A stretch of 64,000 nucleotides of DNA from Blautia wexlerae DSM 19850 (GCF_025148125.1 NZ_CP102267.1:3854501-3918500); one strand, 5' to 3'; positions 37,632 through 47,827 are shown, counted from the stretch's first letter. Translations and numbers: made by a program. The notes: generated from the sequence alone by a model not told the origin.

Positions 37632-40133
37632 TTACATTAATCTAAGCAGCATATCCCCGGTTCCTACATTGTAACCGCTGGTCGCATAAATCCCATTCAG
37701 GGTTCCATTCGTCACAATAATCAGCGGAAGTTTGTCCGGATCTACGTACATACGCCTTCCCAGAGTATTGATAATCTCTGAGAAATCATCATAATAAATC
37801 TGAATATTTTTTAACTTTGCAAGTGCTTTGGACAGTGTCGGTGTCTCCAGTGCTTCTTTGCTTCTCACTACAAAAATAATCTGCTCTGCATATCCTGCGA
37901 AAGCCTCTTCCTGCTCCATCATTTCATTTAAGATATGCTCAGTAGGCTCTTTTTCTTCTTCCAGAAACATAAGGATATGTTTTCCGTCTGCTGTAAGATC
38001 AGATGCTTTCACTTCTGTACCATCCTCAGTTTTCAGCATGAATTCCGGCATGGAAATATTCTCCAGCATATCCTCCAGATCTGCTTCCCTGAGTACCAAC
38101 TCGATCTCCTTTGTCTCTCCGGGCTGAATTTCAAAATGATATTCATTTGCAAACATATTTCCATTTGGAAGTCTGTTTGAAGTAAGAATCCTGTAGTTTC
38201 CGGATTCCAACGGCAGATTCAGGATCTGATCTTCGAAATTCTCTGCTCCCAGTTTCAGTGATGTATATCTTCCATTCTCCAGTTTTGCAATACTCCAGTT
38301 CTGGAAATATTTCCACTGTACAGTCTCTCCTGCTTTCAGGATCAGAGTACAGTTCTTCTCTGTTCTTGCAAGCACAGGAACGAATCTTCCGTTTTCCATA
38401 TATTCCATAGAACGATCATGTGGATTCAGTCTTGCCGCTACTCCAAGGGTTCTCGCTATTGCAACAAACAGGATTTTCTTTGACAGGAAGCTTCCTGTAC
38501 AGGTCCTTATGCATCCTGCCGGTGTTGTGATCACACTGGAACGCTCTTTCTCCGGTCTGGAAACAATTGCCTTCTCGATCAGATTCCAGATTCTGGAAGG
38601 ATCATCTCTCAGCTCCTGTTTCTCAGCTCTGGAAAAATGCTTCTTGATCTCTCTTCTGTATTTCTGAAGAACTTCATCATCCACTCTTGGATTTAACACA
38701 TAAGATACAAAGGTATCCTTTTTCATCATACCATGATATGGGATTGCCAGCTCCAGGTGTTCCTCCAGAACGTCACTGATACAGTCAGTTCTGTCTTTCT
38801 CTGTGAGAACCCTCAGGAGATCTTCTCTGTATGAGGCAGCAATAGCTTCTTCTATCCTGTTTACCTCTTTTTCCAGGAAACGTTCACATTCCGGATTTGA
38901 CCAGTTTCTTACTTTCTGCTCTCTGTGTGCATTGGCTGCTGCCAGACGCTTATTTCCCTTCGCCTTCTGTTCCGGAGTCGGCATGTCTGTATTTACAGGT
39001 GCATCATGAGGAGCAAATATATCTGCTGCTGTCCACTTTTCTGATTCGCCGTCATTTCTTTTATCCTGCGGTACCAGACAAAGTTCACAGTTATCTTCTT
39101 TCTCAGTGTTCATAACTGTTTCCGCATAGAACCACTCGCCGTCAGAACACATTCTTGCGGAAATATGCAGACTTCCAAGTCCTGTTGTCAGTCTGGCAGT
39201 TCCCTTACTGTCTGTTTTCTTCTCTGCGATCGGTGCATACTCTGAATAGTTCAGTACCTCAAAGGAAACCTCAGCTTTCTCTGTGGGTAACCCCTGCATA
39301 TCCTTTACTGTTACTGTAATTTCTTTGGTTACTGCATACCTCTTCAATTCATTCAGCATGGTCACCATACCATCTGTGCCGATCACCTCGCCTTCCGGTA
39401 TCTTGGTGTCAAACACACGTGAATGGATCATCATTGCTCTGGAAGAAGCGTTTGTAAACCATCCTTTATTCAGGATTTCTTCGGGCTCACAGGCTCCGAG
39501 GAAGTACCATTTGCCATCACACCAGATCTCTACCCAGGCGTGATTGTCATCGCAGTGAGACCACTTCGGCGCATATACCTGACGGGCAGGTACGCCTACG
39601 CTTCGCAGTGCATTTACAGTGAACACAGACTCTTCACCACATCTGCCATTTCCTCTGCGGTATACAGAAATCGCAGATAAAGTACGGTCATCTGTACAAT
39701 GATAAGTAGCTTCTTCGGCACACCAGTAGTTCACTTCCAGCGCTGCTTCTCTGAAGTTCATTCCCTGTATTCTGCTTCCGATTTCTGTGCGGAAATAAGT
39801 TCTGCACTGTGCGATCTCTTCCTCATTTACTCTGTGAAACAGCACATAATTCAGGAAGATTTCTTCCGGAAGGTCTGCAACCTGTGGGTTCTCTTTCCAG
39901 AGCCTCACACCATTCTCTGCATAGTCCAGAAATACTTCAAACGGATAATTGCCAATGTCACTGTACGGCATAAACGCATATAAATATTTACATGCAAGTG
40001 CCACTTCCTCTGTACATTTCTGTAATTTTTCGTCTACAGGCGCAAAAACCCGGGGCAGGTTTTTTGCCTGCTCCAGGTAGTTCTCTTCAATTCGGCCCCT
40101 GTTCTCTTTTAAAAAAACTCTTGGTTCTGCCAT
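37632..40133 (-). CDS. Transglutaminase-like domain protein
   Basis: 833-aa intracellular protein. Residues ~130-250 hold a transglutaminase-like fold with Cys in GNGRCGEESVF and His in CDDNHAWVEIW. A carboxypeptidase-regulatory/Ig-like domain lies at ~280-345. The C-terminal ~150 residues look thioredoxin-like but lack a redox Cys pair (KHILMFLEEEKEPTEHIL). In bacteria this fold often acts as a peptidase or amidase. Its ATG overlaps the CutC stop by one base (TAATG), so the two are coupled. Role unknown; placement beside an oligopeptide importer suggests peptide or glycopeptide processing. Confidence 0.8.
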   Translation of the reverse strand: MAEPRVFLKENRGRIEENYLEQAKNLPRVFAPVDEKLQKCTEEVALACKYLYAFMPYSDIGNYPFEVFLDYAENGVRLWKENPQVADLPEEIFLNYVLFHRVNEEEIAQCRTYFRTEIGSRIQGMNFREAALEVNYWCAEEATYHCTDDRTLSAISVYRRGNGRCGEESVFTVNALRSVGVPARQVYAPKWSHCDDNHAWVEIWCDGKWYFLGACEPEEILNKGWFTNASSRAMMIHSRVFDTKIPEGEVIGTDGMVTMLNELKRYAVTKEITVTVKDMQGLPTEKAEVSFEVLNYSEYAPIAEKKTDSKGTARLTTGLGSLHISARMCSDGEWFYAETVMNTEKEDNCELCLVPQDKRNDGESEKWTAADIFAPHDAPVNTDMPTPEQKAKGNKRLAAANAHREQKVRNWSNPECERFLEKEVNRIEEAIAASYREDLLRVLTEKDRTDCISDVLEEHLELAIPYHGMMKKDTFVSYVLNPRVDDEVLQKYRREIKKHFSRAEKQELRDDPSRIWNLIEKAIVSRPEKERSSVITTPAGCIRTCTGSFLSKKILFVAIARTLGVAARLNPHDRSMEYMENGRFVPVLARTEKNCTLILKAGETVQWKYFQNWSIAKLENGRYTSLKLGAENFEDQILNLPLESGNYRILTSNRLPNGNMFANEYHFEIQPGETKEIELVLREADLEDMLENISMPEFMLKTEDGTEVKASDLTADGKHILMFLEEEKEPTEHILNEMMEQEEAFAGYAEQIIFVVRSKEALETPTLSKALAKLKNIQIYYDDFSEIINTLGRRMYVDPDKLPLIIVTNGTLNGIYATSGYNVGTGDMLLRLM

Positions 40134-40879
40134 TATAATTCCTCCAGAACTTTCTTTGCGGCACGGATATTATCTACATCCGTACGCCATATCTCATATT
40201 CGCTCAGCATCGGAAGTCCCATGTTGACTCCATCCTTGCGAAACTGCATCTCACTGTCAATGACTCTCTTTCCGGTCATATGATAAGCCCTGACTCCTGT
40301 AAGCGGATAAAGCTGGCGGATCACTTCTGCTCCCACGCCGCTTCCTGCCTGGATCGTGATACGTCCCTGACTCTTCTCTACCAGTTCCTTCAGCAGATCT
40401 GCCCCCTGCAGACATACATTACGCTGACCTGAAGTAAGGATCGTATTGATTCCCAGTGAGATTGCCTGTTCCATTGTTTCTATTGGATCCACACATACAT
40501 CAAAAGCTCTGTGAAGAGTCACCGACATATCCCCTGCCGCCTCCATCAGCTCTTTCATCTGTTCCATGTTTAATGTGCCATCCGGCTTCAGCACCCCAAA
40601 TACAACACCTTCGGCACCCATTTTCCTGAAATCTTCCACTGCATGCTTTATCATGGAAAATTCTGCATCTGTATAGCAGAAATCTCCAAAACGCGGACGG
40701 ATCAAAGCATGGATCCTGATATCCGAACGCTTTCTTATTTCATCAAAAAGCCACGGTCCCGGAGTGGTTCCGCCGATGATCAGGTTACCGCAAAGTTCCA
40801 GTCTGTCTGCGCCTCCTTCAACCGCTGCCATAGCAGATTCTACAGAATCTACACAGGCTTCCAAAATATATTCTTTCAC
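40133..40879 (-). CDS. cutC: CutC-family protein
   Basis: 248-aa TIM-barrel CutC protein. Family signature EACVDSVESAMAAVEGGADR, LELCGNLIIGGTTPGPWL and IQAGSGVGAEVI. CutC was first linked to copper tolerance, but its true function is unclear; homologues often stand beside glycoside hydrolases. I start at the GTG at 40879 because GGAGG lies seven bases upstream and the protein then begins VKEYILEACVDS, as in homologues; the ATG at 40903 lacks a ribosome site. The gene is coupled to the transglutaminase-like gene and lies just downstream of a DeoR regulator. Confidence 0.88.
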   Translation of the reverse strand: MKEYILEACVDSVESAMAAVEGGADRLELCGNLIIGGTTPGPWLFDEIRKRSDIRIHALIRPRFGDFCYTDAEFSMIKHAVEDFRKMGAEGVVFGVLKPDGTLNMEQMKELMEAAGDMSVTLHRAFDVCVDPIETMEQAISLGINTILTSGQRNVCLQGADLLKELVEKSQGRITIQAGSGVGAEVIRQLYPLTGVRAYHMTGKRVIDSEMQFRKDGVNMGLPMLSEYEIWRTDVDNIRAAKKVLEEL

Positions 40880-40977
40880 GTACTTGCCTCCATCTTTTTT
40901 CATTTAAGCCAGACAGATCATCCTTTCTGCTGACTGATTTAACCAGATCAGATAAGTCCCCCGAAGACTTACCTGCA

Positions 40978-41739
40978 TCAGAACAATTTCACCCCGGCTC
41001 TCTCCAGTGTACTCACGATCGTATCATCTGGAAATTCATCCGTAACAATTCCGCTGATATCATCAAAGTATGCATATTTATAAGAATCATTGAAATAGAA
41101 TTTATCCCTTTCCATAACAACATATTTATGTCTGCTGCTGTGCACGGCTGCTTTCTTTGTCAATCCGTCCTCTACCCCCAATGTAGTAATTGCACAATCA
41201 GTCATATCCACACCGCAGCTTCCTATAAATGCACGGTCAAAGCTATACTGTTTGATCACTTCTATCGTTGCAGCTCCCATAAATCCGTTTACTGTCTGAT
41301 ACATTGTTCCCCCTGTACCGATTGCAGTAATGGACGGATTTGTGGCAAGGATCTGCAGGATATCTATCATATTGCTCACCACTACCACACGCATATTTGA
41401 CGCAGCAAGAAGCTTTGCCAGCTCGATATTTGTGGTAGAAATATCAAGGAAAATCGTTTCGTTATTCTTAATCAGTTTAAATGCTTTGGCTGCAATTGTT
41501 CTCTTTTTGTCAAGGTTAAACTGGCGTCTGTCTACTACGTCTCTTTTCAGCGGATAATCCTGTGAAAGGATTGCGCCGCCGTAGGTTCTCTTTAACTTAC
41601 CGGCGTTTTCAAGAATCTTAAGATCTTTTCGGATACAGTCTTCTGTGACCTGAAACATTTCACTCAATTCCTTAACCTTGACTTTTCCGTTTTCACGAAG
41701 GCATTTCTCTATTGCGCTTTGTCTTTCCTCAGTAAACAT
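40978..41739 (-). CDS. DeoR-family transcriptional regulator
   Basis: 253-aa DeoR-type repressor. The N-terminal HTH reads MFTEERQSAIEKCLRENGKV, KVKELSEMFQVTEDCIRKDL with the DeoR wing LKRTYGGAIL; the C-terminal DeoRC sugar-phosphate domain has IFLDISTTNIELAKLL and VVVSNMIDI. The frame opens at 41757, but AGAGGGGGCT precedes the ATG at 41739. It stands between the Opp genes and the CutC/transglutaminase/fucosidase genes on the same strand and probably regulates one or both in response to a phosphorylated sugar such as a fucose derivative (inference). Confidence 0.88.
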   Translation of the reverse strand: MFTEERQSAIEKCLRENGKVKVKELSEMFQVTEDCIRKDLKILENAGKLKRTYGGAILSQDYPLKRDVVDRRQFNLDKKRTIAAKAFKLIKNNETIFLDISTTNIELAKLLAASNMRVVVVSNMIDILQILATNPSITAIGTGGTMYQTVNGFMGAATIEVIKQYSFDRAFIGSCGVDMTDCAITTLGVEDGLTKKAAVHSSRHKYVVMERDKFYFNDSYKYAYFDDISGIVTDEFPDDTIVSTLERAGVKLF

Positions 41740-41841
41740 AGCCCCCTCTTTCCTCATCCATTCATGATAACCTGTATCTTTCAGTGAATCCTGTTTTCTT
41801 CACTGTTCATCTTCAGGTGTAATATTGTTATTTCGGAATTC

Positions 41842-42816
41842 CTATTCTGTAAGTTTTGGATAATGACATTTTACAATATGGCCCGGTGCAATTTCAACAG
41901 GTGTCGGCACCTGTGTCTTACATTTTTCTGTACAATGTGGGCAGCGTGTATGGAACAGACATCCGCTTGGCGGATTACTCGGACTTGGAAGATCACCTTT
42001 TAATGTAATACGCTCTTTCTTCACTTCCGGATCCGGGATCGGAACTGCGGAAAGAAGTGCTCTTGTATATGGATGTCTCGGGTTTGCATACAGTTCTTTC
42101 TTCGGAGCTGTCTCTACGATCGTACCCAGATACATAACACCGATCCTGTCTGAAATCATCTCAACGACACTCAGGTCATGGGAAATGAACAGATAGGTAA
42201 GATTAAAGTCTTTCTGTAACTGCTGCAGAAGATTTAATACCTGCGCTTGGATAGAAACATCAAGGGCAGATACCGGCTCATCTGCGATGATAAGCTTTGG
42301 CTGTACAGTCAGTGCTCTGGCAATTCCGATACGCTGACGCTGACCACCGGAGAATTCATGCGGGTAACGCTCTCCATGAGACGGGCTTAATCCTACAGTG
42401 CCGAGAAGTTCATGTACTTTCTTAAGGCGCTCTCCTGCACTCATATTTGTGTGAATCAGAAGTGGCTCACCGATAAGATCCTGAACTTTCATTCTCGGAT
42501 TCAGGGAACCGTACGGATCCTGGAAAACCATCTGGATATCTGAACGTAACGGGCGCATTTCTTTCTCTGAAAGTTTGGAGATTTCTTTTCCCTCAAACCA
42601 GATTTCGCCGGAGTCAGGTGTGATCAGATGATCGATCAGTTTACCTGTCGTGGATTTACCACAGCCGGACTCGCCTACCAACGAAAAAGTCTCGCCTGGA
42701 TAAATATCAAAAGATACGTCATTTACCGCATGAACAAATTTCTTCTTGCTGAACATTCCTCCGTTTGCCTGGAATGTTTTCTTCATATTCTTTACTGATA
42801 ATAACGGCTCGCTCAC
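41842..42816 (-). CDS. Oligopeptide ABC transporter ATPase OppF/DppF-like
   Basis: 324-aa ATPase. Walker [12 protein letters not shown], signature LSGG-equivalent FSGGQRQRIGI, Walker B LIIADEPVSALDV, and the C-terminal oligopeptide-transporter extension with Cys ligands (CLFHTRCPHCTEKCK) of a possible Fe-S cluster. It uses a GTG start with AAGGAGG upstream. It is the last of five transporter genes, four bases after the OppD gene. With OppD it forms the ATPase heterodimer of a peptide or glutathione-type importer. Confidence 0.93.
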   Translation of the reverse strand: MSEPLLSVKNMKKTFQANGGMFSKKKFVHAVNDVSFDIYPGETFSLVGESGCGKSTTGKLIDHLITPDSGEIWFEGKEISKLSEKEMRPLRSDIQMVFQDPYGSLNPRMKVQDLIGEPLLIHTNMSAGERLKKVHELLGTVGLSPSHGERYPHEFSGGQRQRIGIARALTVQPKLIIADEPVSALDVSIQAQVLNLLQQLQKDFNLTYLFISHDLSVVEMISDRIGVMYLGTIVETAPKKELYANPRHPYTRALLSAVPIPDPEVKKERITLKGDLPSPSNPPSGCLFHTRCPHCTEKCKTQVPTPVEIAPGHIVKCHYPKLTE

Positions 42817-42819
42817 AGG

Positions 42820-43809
42820 TTACGCCTCCTTTGCAGTTTTGTTGAGCAGATGACATCTGCATTTTCTGGTGCCTGCTTCGTTGATATCTGCAAGCTCCGG
42901 CTCCTGCTGATGACAGATATCCATTGCATATTTACATCTCGGTGCAAACTTACATCCTTTCGGCATTACGGACAGATCCGGTACGCTTCCCGGAATGGAC
43001 GGAAGAGATTCCACACCACTTCCAAGTTTCGGTACAGAACCGATCAGACCCTGTGTATATGGATGTTTCGGATCTGCAAAAAGTTCCTGCACAGGCGCTT
43101 CTTCTACAATTCGGCCGGCATACATAACAACAACTCTGGAACACATTTCAGCAACAACACCAAGGTCATGTGTGATCATCAGAATACCTGTATTCTTCTT
43201 TGCCCTGATGTCCTCCATCAGCTCCAGGATCTGTGCCTGAATGGTAACGTCAAGGGCTGTAGTCGGCTCGTCCGCAATAAGAAGCTCCGGCTCACAGGAC
43301 ATTGCCATAGCAATCATAACACGCTGGCACATACCGCCTGAAAGCTGGTGCGGATAACTCTTTAATGTCATATCCGGTTCAGGGATACCTACTGATTTCA
43401 GTACTTCGAATGCTCTGTTGTGCGCTTCTTCTTTTGAGAAATTGTTATGGAGCAGGATTGCTTCTGTCAGCTGTTTCTCAATTCTCATACATGGGTTCAG
43501 AGAGTTCATCGGCTCCTGGAAGATCATGGCAACTTCACGTCCTCTGATCTTTCTCATACCTTTTTTATCTTCTTTGAGAAGATCCTTGCCATTAAGCAGG
43601 ATCTCACCGTTGGAAATCTTACTGTTGCGTGCCAGAAGTTTCATAATGGAAAGGGAAGTTACGGATTTACCGCATCCGGACTCTCCTACCAGACCAAGAA
43701 TCTCACCCGGCTGAATGGAGAAACTTACATTATTAACTGCTGTCACCCATGTTTTATCTCTTTTAAACTCCGTACGGAGATTCTTTACTTCTAATAATTT
43801 TTCTGCCAT
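42820..43809 (-). CDS. Oligopeptide ABC transporter ATPase OppD/DppD-like
   Basis: 329-aa ATPase with Walker [13 protein letters not shown], signature [13 protein letters not shown], Walker [14 protein letters not shown], and the C-terminal cluster motif ([19 protein letters not shown]). AGGAGGAAGAAACC precedes the ATG. It pairs with OppF and energises the OppB/OppC permeases. The substrate is decided by the binding protein. Confidence 0.93.
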   Translation of the reverse strand: MAEKLLEVKNLRTEFKRDKTWVTAVNNVSFSIQPGEILGLVGESGCGKSVTSLSIMKLLARNSKISNGEILLNGKDLLKEDKKGMRKIRGREVAMIFQEPMNSLNPCMRIEKQLTEAILLHNNFSKEEAHNRAFEVLKSVGIPEPDMTLKSYPHQLSGGMCQRVMIAMAMSCEPELLIADEPTTALDVTIQAQILELMEDIRAKKNTGILMITHDLGVVAEMCSRVVVMYAGRIVEEAPVQELFADPKHPYTQGLIGSVPKLGSGVESLPSIPGSVPDLSVMPKGCKFAPRCKYAMDICHQQEPELADINEAGTRKCRCHLLNKTAKEA

Positions 43810-43821
43810 GGTTTCTTCCTC

Positions 43822-44721
43822 CTAGTTCATCTTTGGATCCAGGGTATCTCTGAGACCGTCGCCCAGCAGGTTGAATGCCAGAACTGTAAGGAAGATCAGA
43901 ATACCAGGGAACAGTACCATATGAGGAGCTGTATTCAGATAGTTACGTCCTGTGGAAAGCATGGAACCCCAGTCAGGCTCTGTGACGTTTGCACCGAATC
44001 CCAGGAAGCTTAAGGATGATGCAGCAAGGATCGCAGTACCTACACGCATGGTAAAGTTAACGATCATGGACTGGATCGTACCAGGGAAAATATGTACAAA
44101 CAGGATTCTTGTGTTTGAACATCCCAGGGAACGGGCAACCTCTACATAAGGAGCCTGCTTTACGGAAATCGTCGCGCTTCGTATGATTCGTGCGAAGGAC
44201 GGCACTGTAAATACCGCAACTGCGATCATAACGTTTACCATACCCTGTCCGATGATGGCAACAACTGCGATAGCCAGCAGGATATCAGGGAAAGCGAAAA
44301 GTACATCACAGCATCTCATAATCAGGGCATCGATAATTCCGCCGTAGAAACCTGCGATCAGTCCGAGAACAACACCGATAGCCGTACCAATAATCGTCGC
44401 TGTCAGCGCGCATGTAAGAGAAAGTCTGGTACCAACCATCAGACGGGAGAAAACATCCTGTCCGTATTCATTGGTTCCCCAAATGTGGGCTGCGCTTGGC
44501 CCCTGCATCATAGCTGTGTAATCCGGTGCCTGCGGATCATACGGAACTACATATGGTCCAATGATCGCCATTAAGATAATAAAAACTATAAATGCCAGAG
44601 AAATCACTGCTGTTTTTCTCTTCATGAATTTCTTGACAAATTCTTTGAACTTGCTCTGTGCCTTAGGGAGTTCTTCGGCAGCAGCAAGGTTAATATTTGA
44701 TGTTGTGTTCTTATCTGCCAT
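43822..44721 (-). CDS. Peptide ABC transporter permease OppC/DppC-like
   Basis: 299-aa permease, six helices, with an N-terminal OppC extension (KFKEFVKKFMKRKTAVISL). The EAA loop that docks to the ATPases reads APYVEVARSLGCSNTRILFV. The frame opens at 44742; AGGAGGAGAGAAG precedes the ATG at 44721, used here. Its start codon lies 13 bases before the OppB stop region, a tight operon. Confidence 0.92.
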   Translation of the reverse strand: MADKNTTSNINLAAAEELPKAQSKFKEFVKKFMKRKTAVISLAFIVFIILMAIIGPYVVPYDPQAPDYTAMMQGPSAAHIWGTNEYGQDVFSRLMVGTRLSLTCALTATIIGTAIGVVLGLIAGFYGGIIDALIMRCCDVLFAFPDILLAIAVVAIIGQGMVNVMIAVAVFTVPSFARIIRSATISVKQAPYVEVARSLGCSNTRILFVHIFPGTIQSMIVNFTMRVGTAILAASSLSFLGFGANVTEPDWGSMLSTGRNYLNTAPHMVLFPGILIFLTVLAFNLLGDGLRDTLDPKMN

Positions 44722-44734
44722 CTTCTCTCCTCCT

Positions 44735-45655
44735 CTACTCATAACGTACTCTTGGGTTAATCACGCCATAAAGAACATCTACGATCAGGTTGATCAGGAT
44801 ATATTCTGTAGCAAAGAACAGCAGTAATGCCTGAACAACTTTGTAATCTCTCATCTGGATGGAGTCTACCAGAAGACGTCCAAGCCCGGGGATGGAGAAT
44901 ACTGTCTCTGCCATAACAGATCCGGAAAGGAGACCACCGATCTGAAGTCCGGCTACTGTTACGATCTCGATCAGAGAGTTCTTAAATGCATGGCGCATAA
45001 CAACCAGTGATTCAGAAAGACCTTTGGCACGTGCGGTACGCACATAGTCCTCACGCATGGTCTCAAGCATGGAAGATCTGGAAAATCTGGCAAGTACGGC
45101 CATGATTCCTGCTCCCATTGTAAGTGATGGAAGAATGTAGCTCTTCCAGGTTTCCAGTCCACTGGTTGGAAGCCATCCCAGGCTTACTGAGAAAAGCTGG
45201 ATTAATTCCAGACCTAACCAGAAACTTGGAACAGATATACCTGCGATTGCTATGATCATACCTACATAATCAAGAATTCTGCCATGAAATACGGCAGCGA
45301 TGATACCGATTGCAATACCGATGATCGCAGCCCATATCATGGATGAGAATGTCAGCATGATAGTTGGTTTCAGTCTTGGTGCGATTGTCTCTGCTACGGT
45401 TTTACCGTTTTTGATAGAGTTTCCCAGATCTCCTGTAAAAAGACCTTTCATATATTTGCCATACTGTACAAATAGTGGCTCATCCAGTCCCAGCTGTTCA
45501 CGTACAACTGCCACATCTTCCTTTGTTGCATCCTGACCGGCTACCAGTCTTGCCGGATCACCGGGAATCATATGGATAAACATAAATACTACGAATGAGA
45601 TAACCAGAAGCAGCGGGATCGTGCTTATCAAACGTTTACCTAAATAACGTCCCAT
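44735..45655 (-). CDS. Peptide ABC transporter permease OppB/DppB-like
   Basis: 306-aa permease, six helices. N-terminal MGRYLGKRLISTIPLLLVIS and the HMIPGDPARLVAG segment typify OppB/DppB/GsiC; the EAA loop is EDYVRTARAKGLSESLVVMR. AAGGAGGAAAAAT fixes the start at 45655 rather than 45673. It lies 213 bp downstream of the binding-protein gene, with an RNA hairpin between. Confidence 0.92.
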   Translation of the reverse strand: MGRYLGKRLISTIPLLLVISFVVFMFIHMIPGDPARLVAGQDATKEDVAVVREQLGLDEPLFVQYGKYMKGLFTGDLGNSIKNGKTVAETIAPRLKPTIMLTFSSMIWAAIIGIAIGIIAAVFHGRILDYVGMIIAIAGISVPSFWLGLELIQLFSVSLGWLPTSGLETWKSYILPSLTMGAGIMAVLARFSRSSMLETMREDYVRTARAKGLSESLVVMRHAFKNSLIEIVTVAGLQIGGLLSGSVMAETVFSIPGLGRLLVDSIQMRDYKVVQALLLFFATEYILINLIVDVLYGVINPRVRYE

Positions 45656-45710
45656 ATTTTTCCTCCTTATCATTTTCTTACCTGTTGTTTATATTTGATG
45701 CTTTATAGTC

Positions 45711-45746
45711 GGAGAACTGCCATAGTGAATCTTATGGCAGTTCTCC
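45711..45746 (-). promoter_or_regulatory. Intercistronic hairpin between SBP and permease genes
   Basis: GGAGAACTGCCATA and TATGGCAGTTCTCC enclose an 8-base loop. No T run follows on the minus strand, so it probably stabilises the upstream mRNA (giving more binding protein than permease) rather than acting as a full terminator. Confidence 0.7.
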
Positions 45747-45867
45747 GGTTTGAACATCCTTGTCCTGTATTCACACTGCTGTATCGGCAGTATTTTTATG
45801 GAATTGCTGCAATTTCAAATCAGGCAGCCAGATTTATGTTCTTCGCAGCCTGTTCTCAAACAAATTA

Positions 45868-47478
45868 CTACTGTGCTAAAGTTGCATTTGCGAAGTTAAA
45901 TGCTCCATCCGGAGATACATATACGCCAGACAGATAAGATTTTGTAGAATAGATGATCTGGTCATTGCCAAGGAACAACCACGGGCATGCTTCCCATGCG
46001 ATCTTCTGAGCATCGCTGTAGTATTTAGCCTGCTCTTCTTCGTTAGCTGTTGCAAGACCTTCGTCCATATCTTTATCAAAATCAGCATCGTTGAAGTATG
46101 CTGTATTTGCACTTGTAGGAGGGCACATTGTGCTGTAAAGCAGGGAACGTAAAGAACCATCCATTGTGAAGTCAGATGCAGACCAGTTTACATACCACAT
46201 ATTGATCTCGGCATCTTCTTTGTCAACATAAATCTTGTCACTTACAGTTGCAGGCTCCATTGGCTGAACGTCAACTTCGATACCGATCTGAGCAAGCTGC
46301 TGGGAAATAAATGTCATACCTTTGATTTCCTGTGTTGTGTTATCGCCCCACAGAGTAAGTTTGAATCCGTCTTCGTATCCGGCTTCTTTCATAAGTTCTT
46401 TTGCTTTGTCTACATCATATGTGTAAGCTTCCTGCTCTTCATATCCGCCGATGATAGATGGAACTACAGATGTAGCCGGTTTTCCGTATCCGGAATACAT
46501 TAACTGGATGTATGCATCTTTGTCAATCGCATAGTTCATAGCCTGACGTACTTTTACATCAGAAAGCTGTTCCAGATCCATGTTCAGAGTTACATATCTC
46601 ATGATGTTAGAGTCTGTTGTAAGGATATTTACATCGTCTGTTCCTTTGATTGCTTCGATCTGGTCAGACGGTGTAGGATAGATGAAGTCTGCTTCACCTG
46701 TCTGAAGCATAGCTGTACGTGCACCTGCTTCCGGAACCTCTTTGATTGTTACAGTGTCAACGCCCGGTTTGTCTCCCCAATAATCATCATTGCGCTTAAA
46801 GCTTGTGTGGTCTCCCTCTTCCCATTCTGTACATACATATGGGCCGGTTCCGCATGGATGGTTCATGATATCATTGCCATACTCTTCAAGAGCTGCAGGG
46901 CTGATGATACAGAACTGTGTCAGACGGTTGATAAATGGTGCCCATGCCTGTGTCAGTTTGATAACCAGTGTGTAATCATCCGGTGTTTCAATGCTGTCTA
47001 CACGAGGTGTTTCAGATCCGTCTTCGTTAGTTACGATAAATGTTCTTCTTTGACGAAGGTTGTTGTCTTTGTTAACTACACGATCGTAGTTTGCTTTAAC
47101 TGCTGCTGCATTGAAGTCTGTTCCGTCCTGGAATTTAACGCCCTGACGAAGTTTGAAAGTATAAGTAAGAGAGTCATCGGAAACTTCCCATGATTCAGCA
47201 AGTTTGCCTGTTAATTCCTGGTTCTCATCAAAAGAAACCAGTGTCTCGTATACACCACGTGTAGCAGAGATTGCGTTTGTATCCGGAATGTTTGCCGGAT
47301 CCATGGAGCTTACGCTTCCTTCGATTGCGATCACCAGATCATTGTCGGATGATTTGGAATCTTCATTTGTGGCTTTGAGAATATAGCCGTCATCATCTGC
47401 TGCAAATGCTGTAGCGGACATGGAAACTGTCATTACTCCTGCAAGAGCTGCTGCCATAACTTTTTTGTACATTTTCAT
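45868..47478 (-). CDS. Peptide-type ABC transporter substrate-binding protein
   Basis: 536-aa SBP_bac_5 family protein, first gene of the transporter operon. Signal peptide MKMYKKVMAAALAGVMTVSM, cleavage after SATAFA. There is no lipobox Cys, which is unusual for a Gram-positive SBP. Family signs are SSMDPANIPDTNA, SWEVSDDSLTYTFKLRQGVK, AMNYAIDKDAY and HPCGTGPYVCTEW. It binds oligopeptides, glutathione, nickel complexes or similar ligands; ligand not assignable. It is expressed from a near-consensus promoter. Confidence 0.92.
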   Translation of the reverse strand: MKMYKKVMAAALAGVMTVSMSATAFAADDDGYILKATNEDSKSSDNDLVIAIEGSVSSMDPANIPDTNAISATRGVYETLVSFDENQELTGKLAESWEVSDDSLTYTFKLRQGVKFQDGTDFNAAAVKANYDRVVNKDNNLRQRRTFIVTNEDGSETPRVDSIETPDDYTLVIKLTQAWAPFINRLTQFCIISPAALEEYGNDIMNHPCGTGPYVCTEWEEGDHTSFKRNDDYWGDKPGVDTVTIKEVPEAGARTAMLQTGEADFIYPTPSDQIEAIKGTDDVNILTTDSNIMRYVTLNMDLEQLSDVKVRQAMNYAIDKDAYIQLMYSGYGKPATSVVPSIIGGYEEQEAYTYDVDKAKELMKEAGYEDGFKLTLWGDNTTQEIKGMTFISQQLAQIGIEVDVQPMEPATVSDKIYVDKEDAEINMWYVNWSASDFTMDGSLRSLLYSTMCPPTSANTAYFNDADFDKDMDEGLATANEEEQAKYYSDAQKIAWEACPWLFLGNDQIIYSTKSYLSGVYVSPDGAFNFANATLAQ

Positions 47479-47662
47479 AGTTTTCTCTCCTTTTCTTTCT
47501 GTACATTGTTACTTAGTTACAATCACGAAGTTAATTTTGGGTACAAAAAAAGTGTTTTTATATTTTTGCGTCTTTGCAATGTATAAAAATCGTGCAGCAA
47601 TCCATTTACTTACATGCGCCTTTGCATCTTCATAAAAACACTTAGTTGTTTAACTTGACTCC

Positions 47663-47691
47663 AGTATAGCAATCTGTTGTCCTATTGTCAA
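47663..47691 (-). promoter_or_regulatory. Strong sigma-A promoter of the peptide transporter operon
   Basis: Minus strand TTGACA, 17-bp spacer, TATACT: near-perfect consensus, about 185 bp before the SBP start. The long leader (47479-47660) shows no aptamer I recognise. Upstream to 47869 lie palindrome-like ATTTTG/CAAAAT stretches and no gene. Confidence 0.85.
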
Positions 47692-47827
47692 TTATTTTGT
47701 CGTATTTTATATTATTTTGGTGGTATTATACCAATATCTGACAGTGAAATTGGTATAAATCACCATCGATCAAGGATTATTTATTCTTGTTTGGTATTAT
47801 TTGGCTATAATCTGTACAAACAATAAA

